From DASVHS01 sp038244815 (GTDB lineage Bacteria; Acidobacteriota; Thermoanaerobaculia; Gp7-AA8): 22,866 nucleotides of DNA. Location: the NCBI GenBank assembly GCA_038244815.1, contig JBBRTB010000042.1, positions 1 through 22,866 of the forward strand, written 5' to 3'. Under the pieces are notes generated by a model. That model was given only the letters and a program-made list of their open reading frames with translations. It searched no databases and was not told where the DNA came from. A program made the translations under genes and the position numbers. This document shows, piece by piece, positions 7,047 through 14,992 of the stretch (position 1 is its first letter; the number at the start of each line of letters is the position of its first letter).

Positions 7047-8537
7047 ATGGACGTCAGATCGCAAATCTCCATGGTGTTCCACCTCGACAAATGTATCGGC
7101 TGCCACACGTGCTCGATCGCGTGCAAGAACATCTGGACCGACCGCAAAGGCACCGAGTACATGTGGTGGAACAACGTCGAGACCAAGCCGGGGACCGGTT
7201 ATCCGACGAAGTGGGAGGACCAGTCGAAGTACAGCGGCGGATGGGAGCTGAAGGACGGCCAGCTGCGCCTGCGCTCGACGAGCAAGACCAAGACCGTCTT
7301 CAACATCTTCCACAACCCGCACATGCCGTCCATGGACGACTACTACGAGCCCTGGACTTACGACTATCAGAACCTCTTCAACGCACCGGAGGGCACCGAC
7401 CAGCCCACGGCGAAGCCGATCTCGCTCATCGACGGCAAGTACATCGAGGTCGATGCCGGTCCGAACTGGGACGACGATCTCGGCGGCTCGAGCATCTACG
7501 CCGCGAACGATCCGAACCTGGAGGGGATGAACGAAGAGCAGAAGGCGCAGCTCTCGGCAGTGGAGCGGCTGGTCATGTTCTATTTCCCGAGGATCTGCAA
7601 TCACTGTTTGAATCCGTCGTGCGTCGCGGCCTGCCCGTCGGGATCGCTCTACAAGCGCGGTGAGGACGGCATCGTTCTCAACGATCAGAAGCGCTGCCGT
7701 GGATGGCGCGCCTGCATCGCCGCCTGTCCGTACAAGAAGATGTTCTACAACTGGCAGACCGGGAAGAGCGAGAAGTGCATCCTCTGCTTCCCTCGCCTCG
7801 AGACCGGCGAGGCGCCGGCGTGCTTCCACTCCTGCGTCGGCCGCATCCGCTACCTGGGCATCCTGCTGTACGACGCGGAGCGCATCGAGGAGATCGCCAA
7901 AAACCCCGATGATCAGTTGATCGATGCGCATCGCTCGATGATCCTCGACCCGTTCGATCCGCAGGTGATCGAAGCGGCGCTCGCCAACGGCATTCCCGAA
8001 GCCGTGATCGAGTCCGCGCAGAAGTCGCCCGTGTATCGCTGGGTGAAAATCTGGAAGCTGGCGCTGCCACCGCACATCGAGTTCCGTACGCTGCCCATGC
8101 TCTTCTACGTCCCGCCGATGTCGCCGGTGATGGCGCAGAGGGACGGCGGTGTGATCTCGCACACGAGCACCGATTTCTTCCACGATATCGATCAGGCGCG
8201 GTTGCCGATGCAGTACCTGGCCAGACTGTTCGGCGCGGGCCACGAGGGGAAGGTCCGCTATGCGCTGCGCAAACAGAAGGCCGTGCGCATCTATCGGCGC
8301 TGGGTCACAGTCGGCGACGTCGATGAAGCGACGGTCGACCGCATGCTGCGCGAAGCTGACACGACGCGCGAAGAAGCGGAAGCGATCTATCGGCTGACAT
8401 CGCTCTGCACATTCGAAGATCGCTTCGTGATCCCACCGATGTATCGCGAGGAAGCGATCGAGATGATGCAGGACCCGATGGAGGCCAGGCAGAACTCCGG
8501 GTTCGGGTTCATGGAAGGACCAGCGAGGGGGCTATGA
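7047..8537 (+). CDS. narH: Nitrate reductase iron-sulfur subunit
   Basis: This encodes 496 residues (E. coli NarH is 512). The start ATG has a GAGGAGA site and lies 22 bases after narG. NarH carries electrons from the haem b subunit to NarG through three [4Fe-4S] clusters and one [3Fe-4S] cluster. The first ligand group is CIGCHTCSIAC (Cys16, 19, 22, 26); the second begins at Cys184 (CNHCLNPSCVAACP); the third is CRGWRACIAACP, where Trp replaces a Cys as expected for the [3Fe-4S] cluster; the fourth is CILC with a later CFHSC. The cysteine numbering matches E. coli NarH closely. The last codons overlap the narJ start. It is cytoplasmic and bound to NarI. The assignment is secure, with the same NAR/NXR caveat as for narG. 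Confidence 0.96.
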   Translation: MDVRSQISMVFHLDKCIGCHTCSIACKNIWTDRKGTEYMWWNNVETKPGTGYPTKWEDQSKYSGGWELKDGQLRLRSTSKTKTVFNIFHNPHMPSMDDYYEPWTYDYQNLFNAPEGTDQPTAKPISLIDGKYIEVDAGPNWDDDLGGSSIYAANDPNLEGMNEEQKAQLSAVERLVMFYFPRICNHCLNPSCVAACPSGSLYKRGEDGIVLNDQKRCRGWRACIAACPYKKMFYNWQTGKSEKCILCFPRLETGEAPACFHSCVGRIRYLGILLYDAERIEEIAKNPDDQLIDAHRSMILDPFDPQVIEAALANGIPEAVIESAQKSPVYRWVKIWKLALPPHIEFRTLPMLFYVPPMSPVMAQRDGGVISHTSTDFFHDIDQARLPMQYLARLFGAGHEGKVRYALRKQKAVRIYRRWVTVGDVDEATVDRMLREADTTREEAEAIYRLTSLCTFEDRFVIPPMYREEAIEMMQDPMEARQNSGFGFMEGPARGL

Positions 8538-9013
8538 AGGCAGAAAGCACAGAGCAGAAGGCAGAAGTGCGCATTGCCGCGTTGCTTCGGTATCCGGCAA
8601 CGGCCCTCGCTCGCTGCACCGACGACTGCGAAGAGGTCGTCGCGTTCTTCGACGAGGTAGCGCATGTCGATTCGCGCGGAATGGAAGAGCTGTACACGAG
8701 GACGTTCGATCTGAACCCCGTGGCCACACTCGAAGCAGGCTGGCATCTCTGGGGCGAGCATTACGAGCGGGGCCGGTTCCTCGCCGATCTGCGTGGACTG
8801 CAGACGCAACTCGGAGTGGACAGCGGCTGCGAGCTGCCGGATCACCTCACCGTCCTTCTACCGACGATCGCTGCCGCGCCGGACAACACGGACCTGCGCG
8901 ACAAGTGCGCGATGGCGATCGACAAGATTCTGAAGCCGCTCGAAGATCAGGGAAATCCGTACAGGCATTTGCTGCGCGCGGCGCGCGATCTTTGCCGTGG
9001 AGCGGGCGCATGA
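8534..9013 (+). CDS. narJ: Nitrate reductase assembly chaperone NarJ
   Basis: This encodes 159 residues, on the short side for NarJ (E. coli 236). NarJ is a cytoplasmic TorD-type chaperone that binds NarG and assists molybdenum cofactor insertion and membrane attachment; it is not part of the final enzyme. The motif ELYTRTFDLNPVATLEAGWH corresponds to the conserved Y-x-x-x-FD region of the family, followed by HYERGRFLADL. The ATG overlaps the narH stop (ATGA), and its own stop overlaps the narI start (ATGA), indicating translational coupling. The first ten codons are a purine-rich repeat (AAGGCAGAA ... CAGAAGGCAGAAG), so the native N-terminus may have been replaced or extended. Confidence 0.85.
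   Translation: MKAESTEQKAEVRIAALLRYPATALARCTDDCEEVVAFFDEVAHVDSRGMEELYTRTFDLNPVATLEAGWHLWGEHYERGRFLADLRGLQTQLGVDSGCELPDHLTVLLPTIAAAPDNTDLRDKCAMAIDKILKPLEDQGNPYRHLLRAARDLCRGAGA
8537..8567 (+). repeat. Purine-rich direct repeat forming the narJ N-terminus
   Basis: GGCAGAA occurs twice (8539-8545 and 8560-8566), with further AGCAGAAG-type units between. It encodes KAESTEQKAE, which is not a recognisable part of the NarJ fold. It may be a low-complexity expansion or an inserted repeat. Confidence 0.35.
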
Positions 9014-9711
9014 CCAACCTCGCGAATTACCTCGACGTTCTCCTCTTCTCCGTCCTTCCGTATGTGGCGATGGCGCTGTTCCTCGTCGGAACGATTGTTC
9101 GCTACCGCATCGAGCCGTTCACCTACTCGAGCCTCTCATCGCAACTGCTCGAGAACAAGCAGCACTTCTGGGCTGTCGTGCCCTTTCACTACGGCATCAT
9201 CGCCGTGCTCACCGGGCACGTCGTCGCGTTTCTCGTGCCGCGGGAGATCCTGCTGTTCAACAGCCGGCCGCTGCGGTTGTACATCCTGGAGGTTTCCGCG
9301 CTGATTTTCGGCCTGACGACGCTGGTCGCTCTGTTCGCGCTCATCGCGCGGCGCCTGACCGACTCGCGCGTACGCGTCGTGACGAGCAAAGCCGACTGGA
9401 TTCTCTACGCAATGTTGGGCACGCTGGTGTTCAGCGGCGTGTACGTAGCGGTGTTCTTCCGCTGGGGCTCGGCGTGGTTCGCCGCCTCGACCGCACCATA
9501 CCTCTGGTCGATGTTGAAGCTCAATCCGAACATCGCGGTCATGGCGGCGATGCCGCTCGCCGTGAAGTTTCACATCGTCAACGCCTGGCTCGTGATCGCA
9601 TTCTTCCCGTTCACGAGGCTCGTGCACATCCTGGTCGTCCCGAATCAATACCTGTTCCGCAAGCGCCAAGTCGTGCGCTGGTACCGCCGCCCGCAACCGG
9701 CGCGGAGCTGA
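9010..9711 (+). CDS. narI: Nitrate reductase diheme b membrane subunit
   Basis: This encodes 233 residues (E. coli NarI is 225). The ATG at 9010 overlaps the narJ stop. It is a five-helix integral membrane protein that oxidises quinol and passes electrons through two b haems to NarH. The four expected haem-ligand histidines are visible: FHYGIIAVLTGH gives His60 and His70, and FHIVNAWLVIAFFPFTRLVH gives His188 and His206, almost exactly the E. coli spacing. Its presence means the reductase can take electrons directly from the quinol pool, so ACIII encoded downstream is not needed to feed it. The stop is only four bases before the actA start. Confidence 0.93.
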   Translation: MTNLANYLDVLLFSVLPYVAMALFLVGTIVRYRIEPFTYSSLSSQLLENKQHFWAVVPFHYGIIAVLTGHVVAFLVPREILLFNSRPLRLYILEVSALIFGLTTLVALFALIARRLTDSRVRVVTSKADWILYAMLGTLVFSGVYVAVFFRWGSAWFAASTAPYLWSMLKLNPNIAVMAAMPLAVKFHIVNAWLVIAFFPFTRLVHILVVPNQYLFRKRQVVRWYRRPQPARS

Positions 9712-9715
9712 AGCG

Positions 9716-10336
9716 ATGAATCCGCGGATTCTCACGATCGTGCTGGCGGTCGCGGCCGTGTTCTCCGCGATCGCGCTCGTGCCGCGGCTGATCGCCATGC
9801 GGCTGCCGGGAAATCACGCCGGCTTCGAGCCGGAGCAGCCGATCATGTTCTCGCACCGGCTGCACGCCGGCGATCTGAATATCCCTTGCCAGTACTGCCA
9901 CTCGGGCGCGCAGCGCAGCCGTTACGCCGGTACGCCCGCGGCGTCGACGTGCATGAACTGCCACCGCTTCGTCCGGGCCAAGCGCGCCGACATCCGCGCC
10001 GAAGAAGAGCTCGCCAAGAAAGAACATCGGAACCCGCGACAGGTGACATCGTTTGAGCTGAACAAGCTCTTCGTCGCCATCAAGGCGTCGCAGCCGATTC
10101 GCTGGACCCGCATCCATCAGGTTCCCGACTTCGTCTACTTCGATCACCGTCCGCACGTCGCCGCCGGACTGGAATGCCAGAAGTGCCACGGTCCGGTCGA
10201 GACGATGGAGCGCGTGCGCCAGGTCGAGCCGCTGACCATGGGCTGGTGCGTCAACTGCCATCGCGGCCGCGACGGCACGATCGTCAAAGGACAACCGGTA
10301 AAGGCGAATAGCAATTGCAGTGCGTGCCACTTCTGA
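9716..10336 (+). CDS. actA: Alternative complex III pentaheme cytochrome c subunit
   Basis: This encodes 206 residues with an N-terminal membrane anchor (about residues 5-27) and exactly five CxxCH sites: Cys58 (CQYCH), Cys79 (CMNCH), Cys154 (CQKCH), Cys178 (CVNCH) and Cys201 (CSACH). The last site lies at the extreme C-terminus. The five haems plus one helix, and the position directly before actB, identify ActA, which wires the Fe-S subunit ActB to the cytochrome c exit of the complex. A GGAG site precedes the ATG, four bases after the narI stop. With a nitrate reductase in front, a NapC/NrfB-like role was considered, but the following genes settle ActA. Confidence 0.93.
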   Translation: MNPRILTIVLAVAAVFSAIALVPRLIAMRLPGNHAGFEPEQPIMFSHRLHAGDLNIPCQYCHSGAQRSRYAGTPAASTCMNCHRFVRAKRADIRAEEELAKKEHRNPRQVTSFELNKLFVAIKASQPIRWTRIHQVPDFVYFDHRPHVAAGLECQKCHGPVETMERVRQVEPLTMGWCVNCHRGRDGTIVKGQPVKANSNCSACHF

Positions 10337-10343
10337 GGCCAAC

Positions 10344-13124
10344 ATGACGACCTGGTACCGATCGATCGAAGAGCTGGACGGCCACCGAGGCCCGAGGCCA
10401 CAGGCTCGAGGCCTGGAGGAAGTCGATCGCCGTGACTTTCTGAAGCTCGCCGGTTTCTCGCTCGCCGCCGTCGGCCTGACCGCGTGTCAGCGTCCGCTCG
10501 CCGACAAAGTCATTCCGTACCTCACCGCGCCTGAAGAGATCGTGCCGGGCCGCGCGTACTACGTCGCCTCGACGTGTCACGGCTGCGCCGCGCGGTGCGG
10601 AATTCTCGTCAAGTGCCGCGACGGACGCCCGATCAAGATCGAAGGCAATCCCGATCACCCTCTCTCCCGCGGCGGCGTCTGCGCCGCCGGCCAGGCCATG
10701 GTTCTCGGCCTCTACGACTCCATGCGCCTCGGGGCTCCGCTGCTGAACGGGAAGGCGTCGGAGTGGAAGAGCACCGACGCGTTCATCGCCGGGAAGCTCG
10801 CCGGAGCAAAGCGTGTGCGCGTCGTCTCGTCGACGATGCCGAGCCCGTCGACGCATGGCGTGATCGACGAGTTCCTGTCGCGCTTCGAGGACGGCCGGCA
10901 CGTGGTGTACGACGTCCCGTCATGCAGCGCCATTGCAGACGCGCACGAAGAGACTCACGGCGTTCGCGCCATCCCTCACTATCGCTTCGACGCCGCCGAC
11001 GTCATCGTCAGCATCGACGCCGACTTCCTCGGCACGTGGATCTCGCCGGTCGAGTTCACGAAACAGTGGAGCTCGCGGCGTACGGTGAAGTCGATGAACT
11101 TCCACGCGCAGCTCGAGTCTCGGATGTCGGTCACGGGATCGAATGCCGATCAGCGCCTGCGCATCGATCCGCGCGACACGGGACTGATCCTGACGCATTT
11201 CGCCGCAGCGCTCGGCGCGCCGTACCCGGCTCTCGCGCCACTCCCGTTCAACGCTGTGATCCTGGACCGGCTCGCACAGCGGCTGGGTGACGCGCGCGGC
11301 AGGTCACTCGTGATCTGCGGATCGGATCGCCTCGAAGATCAGCGCATTGTCAACTTCATCAACGAGACACTCGGCAGCTACGGGGCGACGCTCGACGTCG
11401 CTGCGCCGTCGCGCCAGCGCCAGGGGAACGATGGCGATCTCGCCGCGCTCCTTGCCGATCTTCCGACCACCGACGCGCTGTTCATCCTCGGCTGCAATCC
11501 GGTGTACGACCTGCCGGAGGGAGACGACGTGGCGAAGACTCTCGCCCACCTGCCGCTCGTCGTGACGTTCGCGTCGCACATCGACGAGACGTCGAAGCAC
11601 GCCCACGCGGTCTGTCCCGATCACCATCCGCTCGAGTCGTGGGACGACAGCGAGCCGGTCGCCGGCGTCTACGCGGTCACGCAGCCGGCAATCGCGCCGC
11701 TGCGCAACACGCGTGCGGCAATGGAAAGCTTCGCGGCGTGGAGCGGCAAGCCGGCGACCGCGTACGACACGATCAAGTCGCATTTCGCCGGCGACTGGGA
11801 CAAGACGCTCAATGACGGGTACAGCGCTGTCGATCGCGTGCCCGCAGTGCCGAAGTGGACTGGAAACATCCCGGGGCCCGAGGCCCGAGACTCGAGGCCT
11901 GGCTACGCCCTCGTCCTCTATCCGACGGTTGCGCAACTCGATGGCCGCCACGCGCACAACGCCTGGCTGCACGAACTGCCCGATCCGATCAGCAAGCTCA
12001 CCTGGGACAACTATGCGTCGATCGCGCCGGATACAGCGAAGAAACTCGGTGTGAACGACGGCGACATCGTACGCGTGAACGACGTCGAGCTGCCCGCGTT
12101 CGTTCAGCCCGGCCAGCATCCGAACGTCGTCGCCATCGCCATCGGCTACGGACGCACCGGCACCGACCGCTTCGCGAAGATCGGTCCGCAGTGGCTGCTC
12201 TCGCGAACATACCTCACGCCCGGCGCCACGATCGGCAAGCGCGTGATCCAGCTCGCGAAGCAGCAGCACATCACGATCACGAAGACGGGCCGGAAGGCTG
12301 ACCTGGCATCGACGCAACTGCACAACTCGATGGAAGGCCGGGCGCCGGTCGAAGAGACGACGCTCGCGGATGCCACAATCCGCAAACCCGCCAAACCGGC
12401 AACCTCGCTCTGGCCGGCAATCGCCAAAGGCGAACACCACTGGGCTCTGGCAATCGATCTGAGCAAATGCACGGGCTGCTCCGCCTGCGTCATCGCCTGT
12501 CAGTCCGAGAACAACGTGCCCGTCGTCGGTCGGGACGAAGTGGTACGCGAACGCGAGATGCACTGGATCCGAATCGACCGCTACTACGCGGGCGAAGGAG
12601 ACGACGTCACCGCCGTACATCAGCCGCTGATGTGCATGCACTGCGGCAACGCCCCGTGCGAGTCGGTCTGTCCCGTGCTTGCGACGGTGCACTCCACCGA
12701 CGGTCTCAATCAGCAGATCTACAACCGCTGCGTCGGCACGCGCTACTGCGCGAACAACTGCCCGTACAAGGTCCGGCGCTTCAACTGGTTCGATTACCGG
12801 CACGACGACCGGCTCGCCAACCTCGTTCTCAATCCCGATGTCGTCGTGCGTACGCGCGGGGTCATGGAGAAATGCTCGATGTGCGCCCAGCGCATCGAAG
12901 AGGCGCGCATCGAGGCGAAGCAGCTCGGGCAGCCGATCAAGGACGGAGCCATCCGCATGGCCTGCGAGCAATCGTGCCCCGCCGATGCCATGGTCTTCGG
13001 CGACCTGAATGACCCGAAGAGCCGCATCTCCGCGATTCGCAGGGACCCGCGGTATTACCGGTTACTCGAAGAGCTGAACGTCGACCCGTCCGTGGGATAT
13101 CTGAAGCTGGTGAGGAACGCATGA
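10344..13124 (+). CDS. actB: Alternative complex III Fe-S/molybdopterin-like subunit
   Basis: This encodes 926 residues. The N-terminus has a twin-arginine motif (RRDFLK, Arg29-Arg30) and a possible lipobox (LTAC, Cys48), giving export and lipid anchoring on the periplasmic face. Residues about 70-680 are related to molybdopterin oxidoreductases. Residues about 700-926 are a four-cluster ferredoxin-like domain (CTGCSACVIAC from Cys709, CMHCGNAPCESVCP, CVGTRYCANNCP, CSMC with CEQSCP). Together these are the fused ActB1-ActB2 layout. The full Cys78/81/85/113 set of an N-terminal cluster is retained, which is unusual for ActB as I know it. Two copies of a 30-bp palindromic repeat lie inside the gene (codons about 15-25 and 510-520). 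The ATG at 10344 has a GAGG site; the stop overlaps the actC start. Confidence 0.93.
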   Translation: MTTWYRSIEELDGHRGPRPQARGLEEVDRRDFLKLAGFSLAAVGLTACQRPLADKVIPYLTAPEEIVPGRAYYVASTCHGCAARCGILVKCRDGRPIKIEGNPDHPLSRGGVCAAGQAMVLGLYDSMRLGAPLLNGKASEWKSTDAFIAGKLAGAKRVRVVSSTMPSPSTHGVIDEFLSRFEDGRHVVYDVPSCSAIADAHEETHGVRAIPHYRFDAADVIVSIDADFLGTWISPVEFTKQWSSRRTVKSMNFHAQLESRMSVTGSNADQRLRIDPRDTGLILTHFAAALGAPYPALAPLPFNAVILDRLAQRLGDARGRSLVICGSDRLEDQRIVNFINETLGSYGATLDVAAPSRQRQGNDGDLAALLADLPTTDALFILGCNPVYDLPEGDDVAKTLAHLPLVVTFASHIDETSKHAHAVCPDHHPLESWDDSEPVAGVYAVTQPAIAPLRNTRAAMESFAAWSGKPATAYDTIKSHFAGDWDKTLNDGYSAVDRVPAVPKWTGNIPGPEARDSRPGYALVLYPTVAQLDGRHAHNAWLHELPDPISKLTWDNYASIAPDTAKKLGVNDGDIVRVNDVELPAFVQPGQHPNVVAIAIGYGRTGTDRFAKIGPQWLLSRTYLTPGATIGKRVIQLAKQQHITITKTGRKADLASTQLHNSMEGRAPVEETTLADATIRKPAKPATSLWPAIAKGEHHWALAIDLSKCTGCSACVIACQSENNVPVVGRDEVVREREMHWIRIDRYYAGEGDDVTAVHQPLMCMHCGNAPCESVCPVLATVHSTDGLNQQIYNRCVGTRYCANNCPYKVRRFNWFDYRHDDRLANLVLNPDVVVRTRGVMEKCSMCAQRIEEARIEAKQLGQPIKDGAIRMACEQSCPADAMVFGDLNDPKSRISAIRRDPRYYRLLEELNVDPSVGYLKLVRNA
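10387..10416. repeat. 30-bp palindromic repeat, copy 1, inside actB
   Basis: The arms GGCCCGAG (10389-10396) and CTCGAGGCC (10405-10413) enclose an 8-base loop. It matches copy 2 at 11873 at 26 of 30 positions, with three of the four mismatches in or beside the loop. It encodes RGPRPQARGL, between the first residues and the Tat motif, where other ActB proteins have a different segment. Confidence 0.8.
11873..11902. repeat. 30-bp palindromic repeat, copy 2, inside actB
   Basis: It has the same arms as copy 1 (GGCCCGAG at 11875-11882, CTCGAGGCC at 11891-11899) with a diverged loop. It is read in a different frame from copy 1, encoding PGPEARDSRPG in a linker before YALVLYP. The use of two frames shows that the DNA repeat itself, not a protein motif, is what is shared. 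Confidence 0.8.
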
Positions 13125-14992
13125 CCGAGCTTGCACTTCCCTCATCTGCATCTTCGGCGCACCTCCTCCCCGCGAGCGGGGAACATCCTCCCTTGATCCT
13201 CGGCAACAAGACCGCGGCGGATGTGACGCGCGATGTCTGCGCGCCGCTCGAGCGTAAAGCGACTCCGCTCTGGTGGGCCGCGTTTCTCTCCTCATCGGCA
13301 CTGATGACCGTGGGCCTGGCCGCGATCGGCTATGAAATGGCGACCGGCATCGGCACTTGGGGCCTCAACAAGACGGTGGGCTGGGCGATCGCCATCACGA
13401 ACTTCGTCTTCTGGGTTGGCATCGGTCACGCCGGCACGCTGATCTCCGCGATTCTCTTCCTGCTGCGTCAGCGCTGGCGCACGAGCGTCAACCGCAGTGC
13501 CGAGGCCATGACGTTGTTCGCGGTGATTTGCGCGGCGATTTTTCCGTTGATCCACATGGGGCGTCCGTGGCTGGCGTTCTGGGTGTTCCCGTACCCGAAC
13601 ACGCGCGGCTCGCTGTGGGTAAACTTCCGATCGCCGCTGCTCTGGGACGTGTTCGCGATCAGCGTCTACTTCACGGTGTCGGCGATCTTCTGGTTCGTGG
13701 GATTGATTCCTGACCTGGCGACGATCCGCGACCGGGCCAGCGGCCGCCGCAAACAGGTCTTCGGTCTTCTCTCGCTTGGCTGGAACGGCTCGCTGCACAC
13801 GTGGACGCGCTACGAGAAGATGTACCTGCTGCTGGCCGGACTGGCGACGCCGCTCGTGCTGTCTGTGCACTCGATCGTCAGCTTCGACTTCGCGACGGCA
13901 GTGCTGCCGGGCTGGCACACGACGATCTTCCCGCCGTACTTCGTCGCCGGTGCGATCTTCTCCGGCATGTCGATGGTGCTCATGCTCATGCTCATCGCGC
14001 GCGCCGTGATGGGCCTCGGCGATTATCTGACGCACAACCATATCGAGGCGATGACGAAGCTCGTCCTGGCGACGTCAGGCATGGTTGCGATCGCCTACGT
14101 CACCGAATTCTTCACAGCCTTCTACAGCGGCAATCCTTATGAGCGCTACGTCTTCATCAACCGCGCGCTCGGCCCGTTCGCGTGGGGCTACTGGACGATG
14201 GTCAGTTGCAACGTCGTCATTCCGCAGCTCTACTGGTTCCGGCGCGTGCGCCGCAATCTGATCGCGGTGTTCATCATCTCGATCTTCGTGAACGTGGGCA
14301 TGTGGTTCGAGCGGTTCATCATCATCGTGACGTCGCTGCATCGCGACTACCTGCCATCGAGCTGGGCGAATTACTCGCCGACGATCATCGAGATCCTCAT
14401 CCTGATCGGCTCGTTCGGCCTGTTCTTCGCGGGGTTCCTGCTCTTTTGCCGCTTCCTGCCGATGATCGCCATGGCGGAAGTGAAGGGCGTACTGCACCGT
14501 CCGGAAGATGAAGAGCTGAAGCGCGCCGTGCGCGACTTGCAGCGCGCCGGCTACGACGTTGCCGACGTGCGCACGCCCTATCCCGTGCACGGTCTGGAGA
14601 AGATCGCGGGCATCCCTGCCTCGCGCCTGGGCTGGGCGTGCGCCGCCGGCGGCTTTGCCGGTGCCGGTCTCACCCTGCTGTTCCAGTCGTGGACGTCGGC
14701 GTCATCGTGGGCGCTCGATGTCGGCGGGAAGCCATTCAACTCGATTCCCGCGTTCATTCCGGTCACATTCGAGGTGGGCGTGCTCATGGGCACGTTCACT
14801 ACAGTCGGCGCGTTCTTCTGGATGAAATGGAGGACGCGCAATCGCGCCCGGCTCGACAGAGGGGATCGTCCGCCTTCCAATGACCAATTCCTGATCGTCG
14901 TGCGGGCGAACAACGCGGCGTTCGAACGCGAAGGCGCGGAGCGGATCGCCGCACGCTACGATGTCGCCATCGCCACGACGGAGGGTGAGTGA
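13121..14992 (+). CDS. actC-actD: ActC-ActD fusion, alternative complex III membrane subunits
   Basis: This encodes 623 residues; ActC alone is usually about 450-490. Residues about 45-455 are an NrfD/PsrC-type quinol-oxidising membrane protein with about ten helices (for example IAITNFVFWVGIGHAGTLIS, then HMGRPW). From about residue 456 the sequence continues directly into ActD: a short soluble stretch (RAGYDVADVRTPYPVHGLEK), two membrane helices around VGGKPFNSIPAFIPVTFEVG, and a C-terminal soluble tail. No stop or restart lies between, so the two subunits are one polypeptide. The ATG overlaps the actB stop (ATGA), and its stop overlaps actE by one base. Residues about 16-21 are encoded by a perfect hairpin (13167-13182). 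ActC passes quinol electrons to ActB; ActD is a structural subunit. Confidence 0.92.
   Translation: MTELALPSSASSAHLLPASGEHPPLILGNKTAADVTRDVCAPLERKATPLWWAAFLSSSALMTVGLAAIGYEMATGIGTWGLNKTVGWAIAITNFVFWVGIGHAGTLISAILFLLRQRWRTSVNRSAEAMTLFAVICAAIFPLIHMGRPWLAFWVFPYPNTRGSLWVNFRSPLLWDVFAISVYFTVSAIFWFVGLIPDLATIRDRASGRRKQVFGLLSLGWNGSLHTWTRYEKMYLLLAGLATPLVLSVHSIVSFDFATAVLPGWHTTIFPPYFVAGAIFSGMSMVLMLMLIARAVMGLGDYLTHNHIEAMTKLVLATSGMVAIAYVTEFFTAFYSGNPYERYVFINRALGPFAWGYWTMVSCNVVIPQLYWFRRVRRNLIAVFIISIFVNVGMWFERFIIIVTSLHRDYLPSSWANYSPTIIEILILIGSFGLFFAGFLLFCRFLPMIAMAEVKGVLHRPEDEELKRAVRDLQRAGYDVADVRTPYPVHGLEKIAGIPASRLGWACAAGGFAGAGLTLLFQSWTSASSWALDVGGKPFNSIPAFIPVTFEVGVLMGTFTTVGAFFWMKWRTRNRARLDRGDRPPSNDQFLIVVRANNAAFEREGAERIAARYDVAIATTEGE
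13167..13182. repeat. Perfect GC-rich hairpin at the start of actC
   Basis: TCCCCGC and GCGGGGA form a perfect 7-bp inverted repeat around a 2-base centre, 46 bases into the coding region. It encodes LPASGE in the non-conserved N-terminal tail, ahead of the first helix. It may be another captured palindromic repeat or an mRNA structure at the actB/actC junction. Confidence 0.45.

Noticed and set aside
9716..10336. The multiheme cytochrome as a NapC/NrfB-type partner of the nitrate reductase.
   Set aside because: Five haems with a single helix, directly followed by actB and the other act subunits, fit ActA better.
10387..11902. The two actB repeats as part of a CRISPR array.
   Set aside because: Only two copies about 1.5 kb apart within one gene, with no regular spacers and no cas genes.
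11304..12971. A 555-codon open frame antisense to actB.
   Set aside because: It has no recognisable motif and a composition typical of antisense reading in GC-rich DNA; actB is certain on the other strand.
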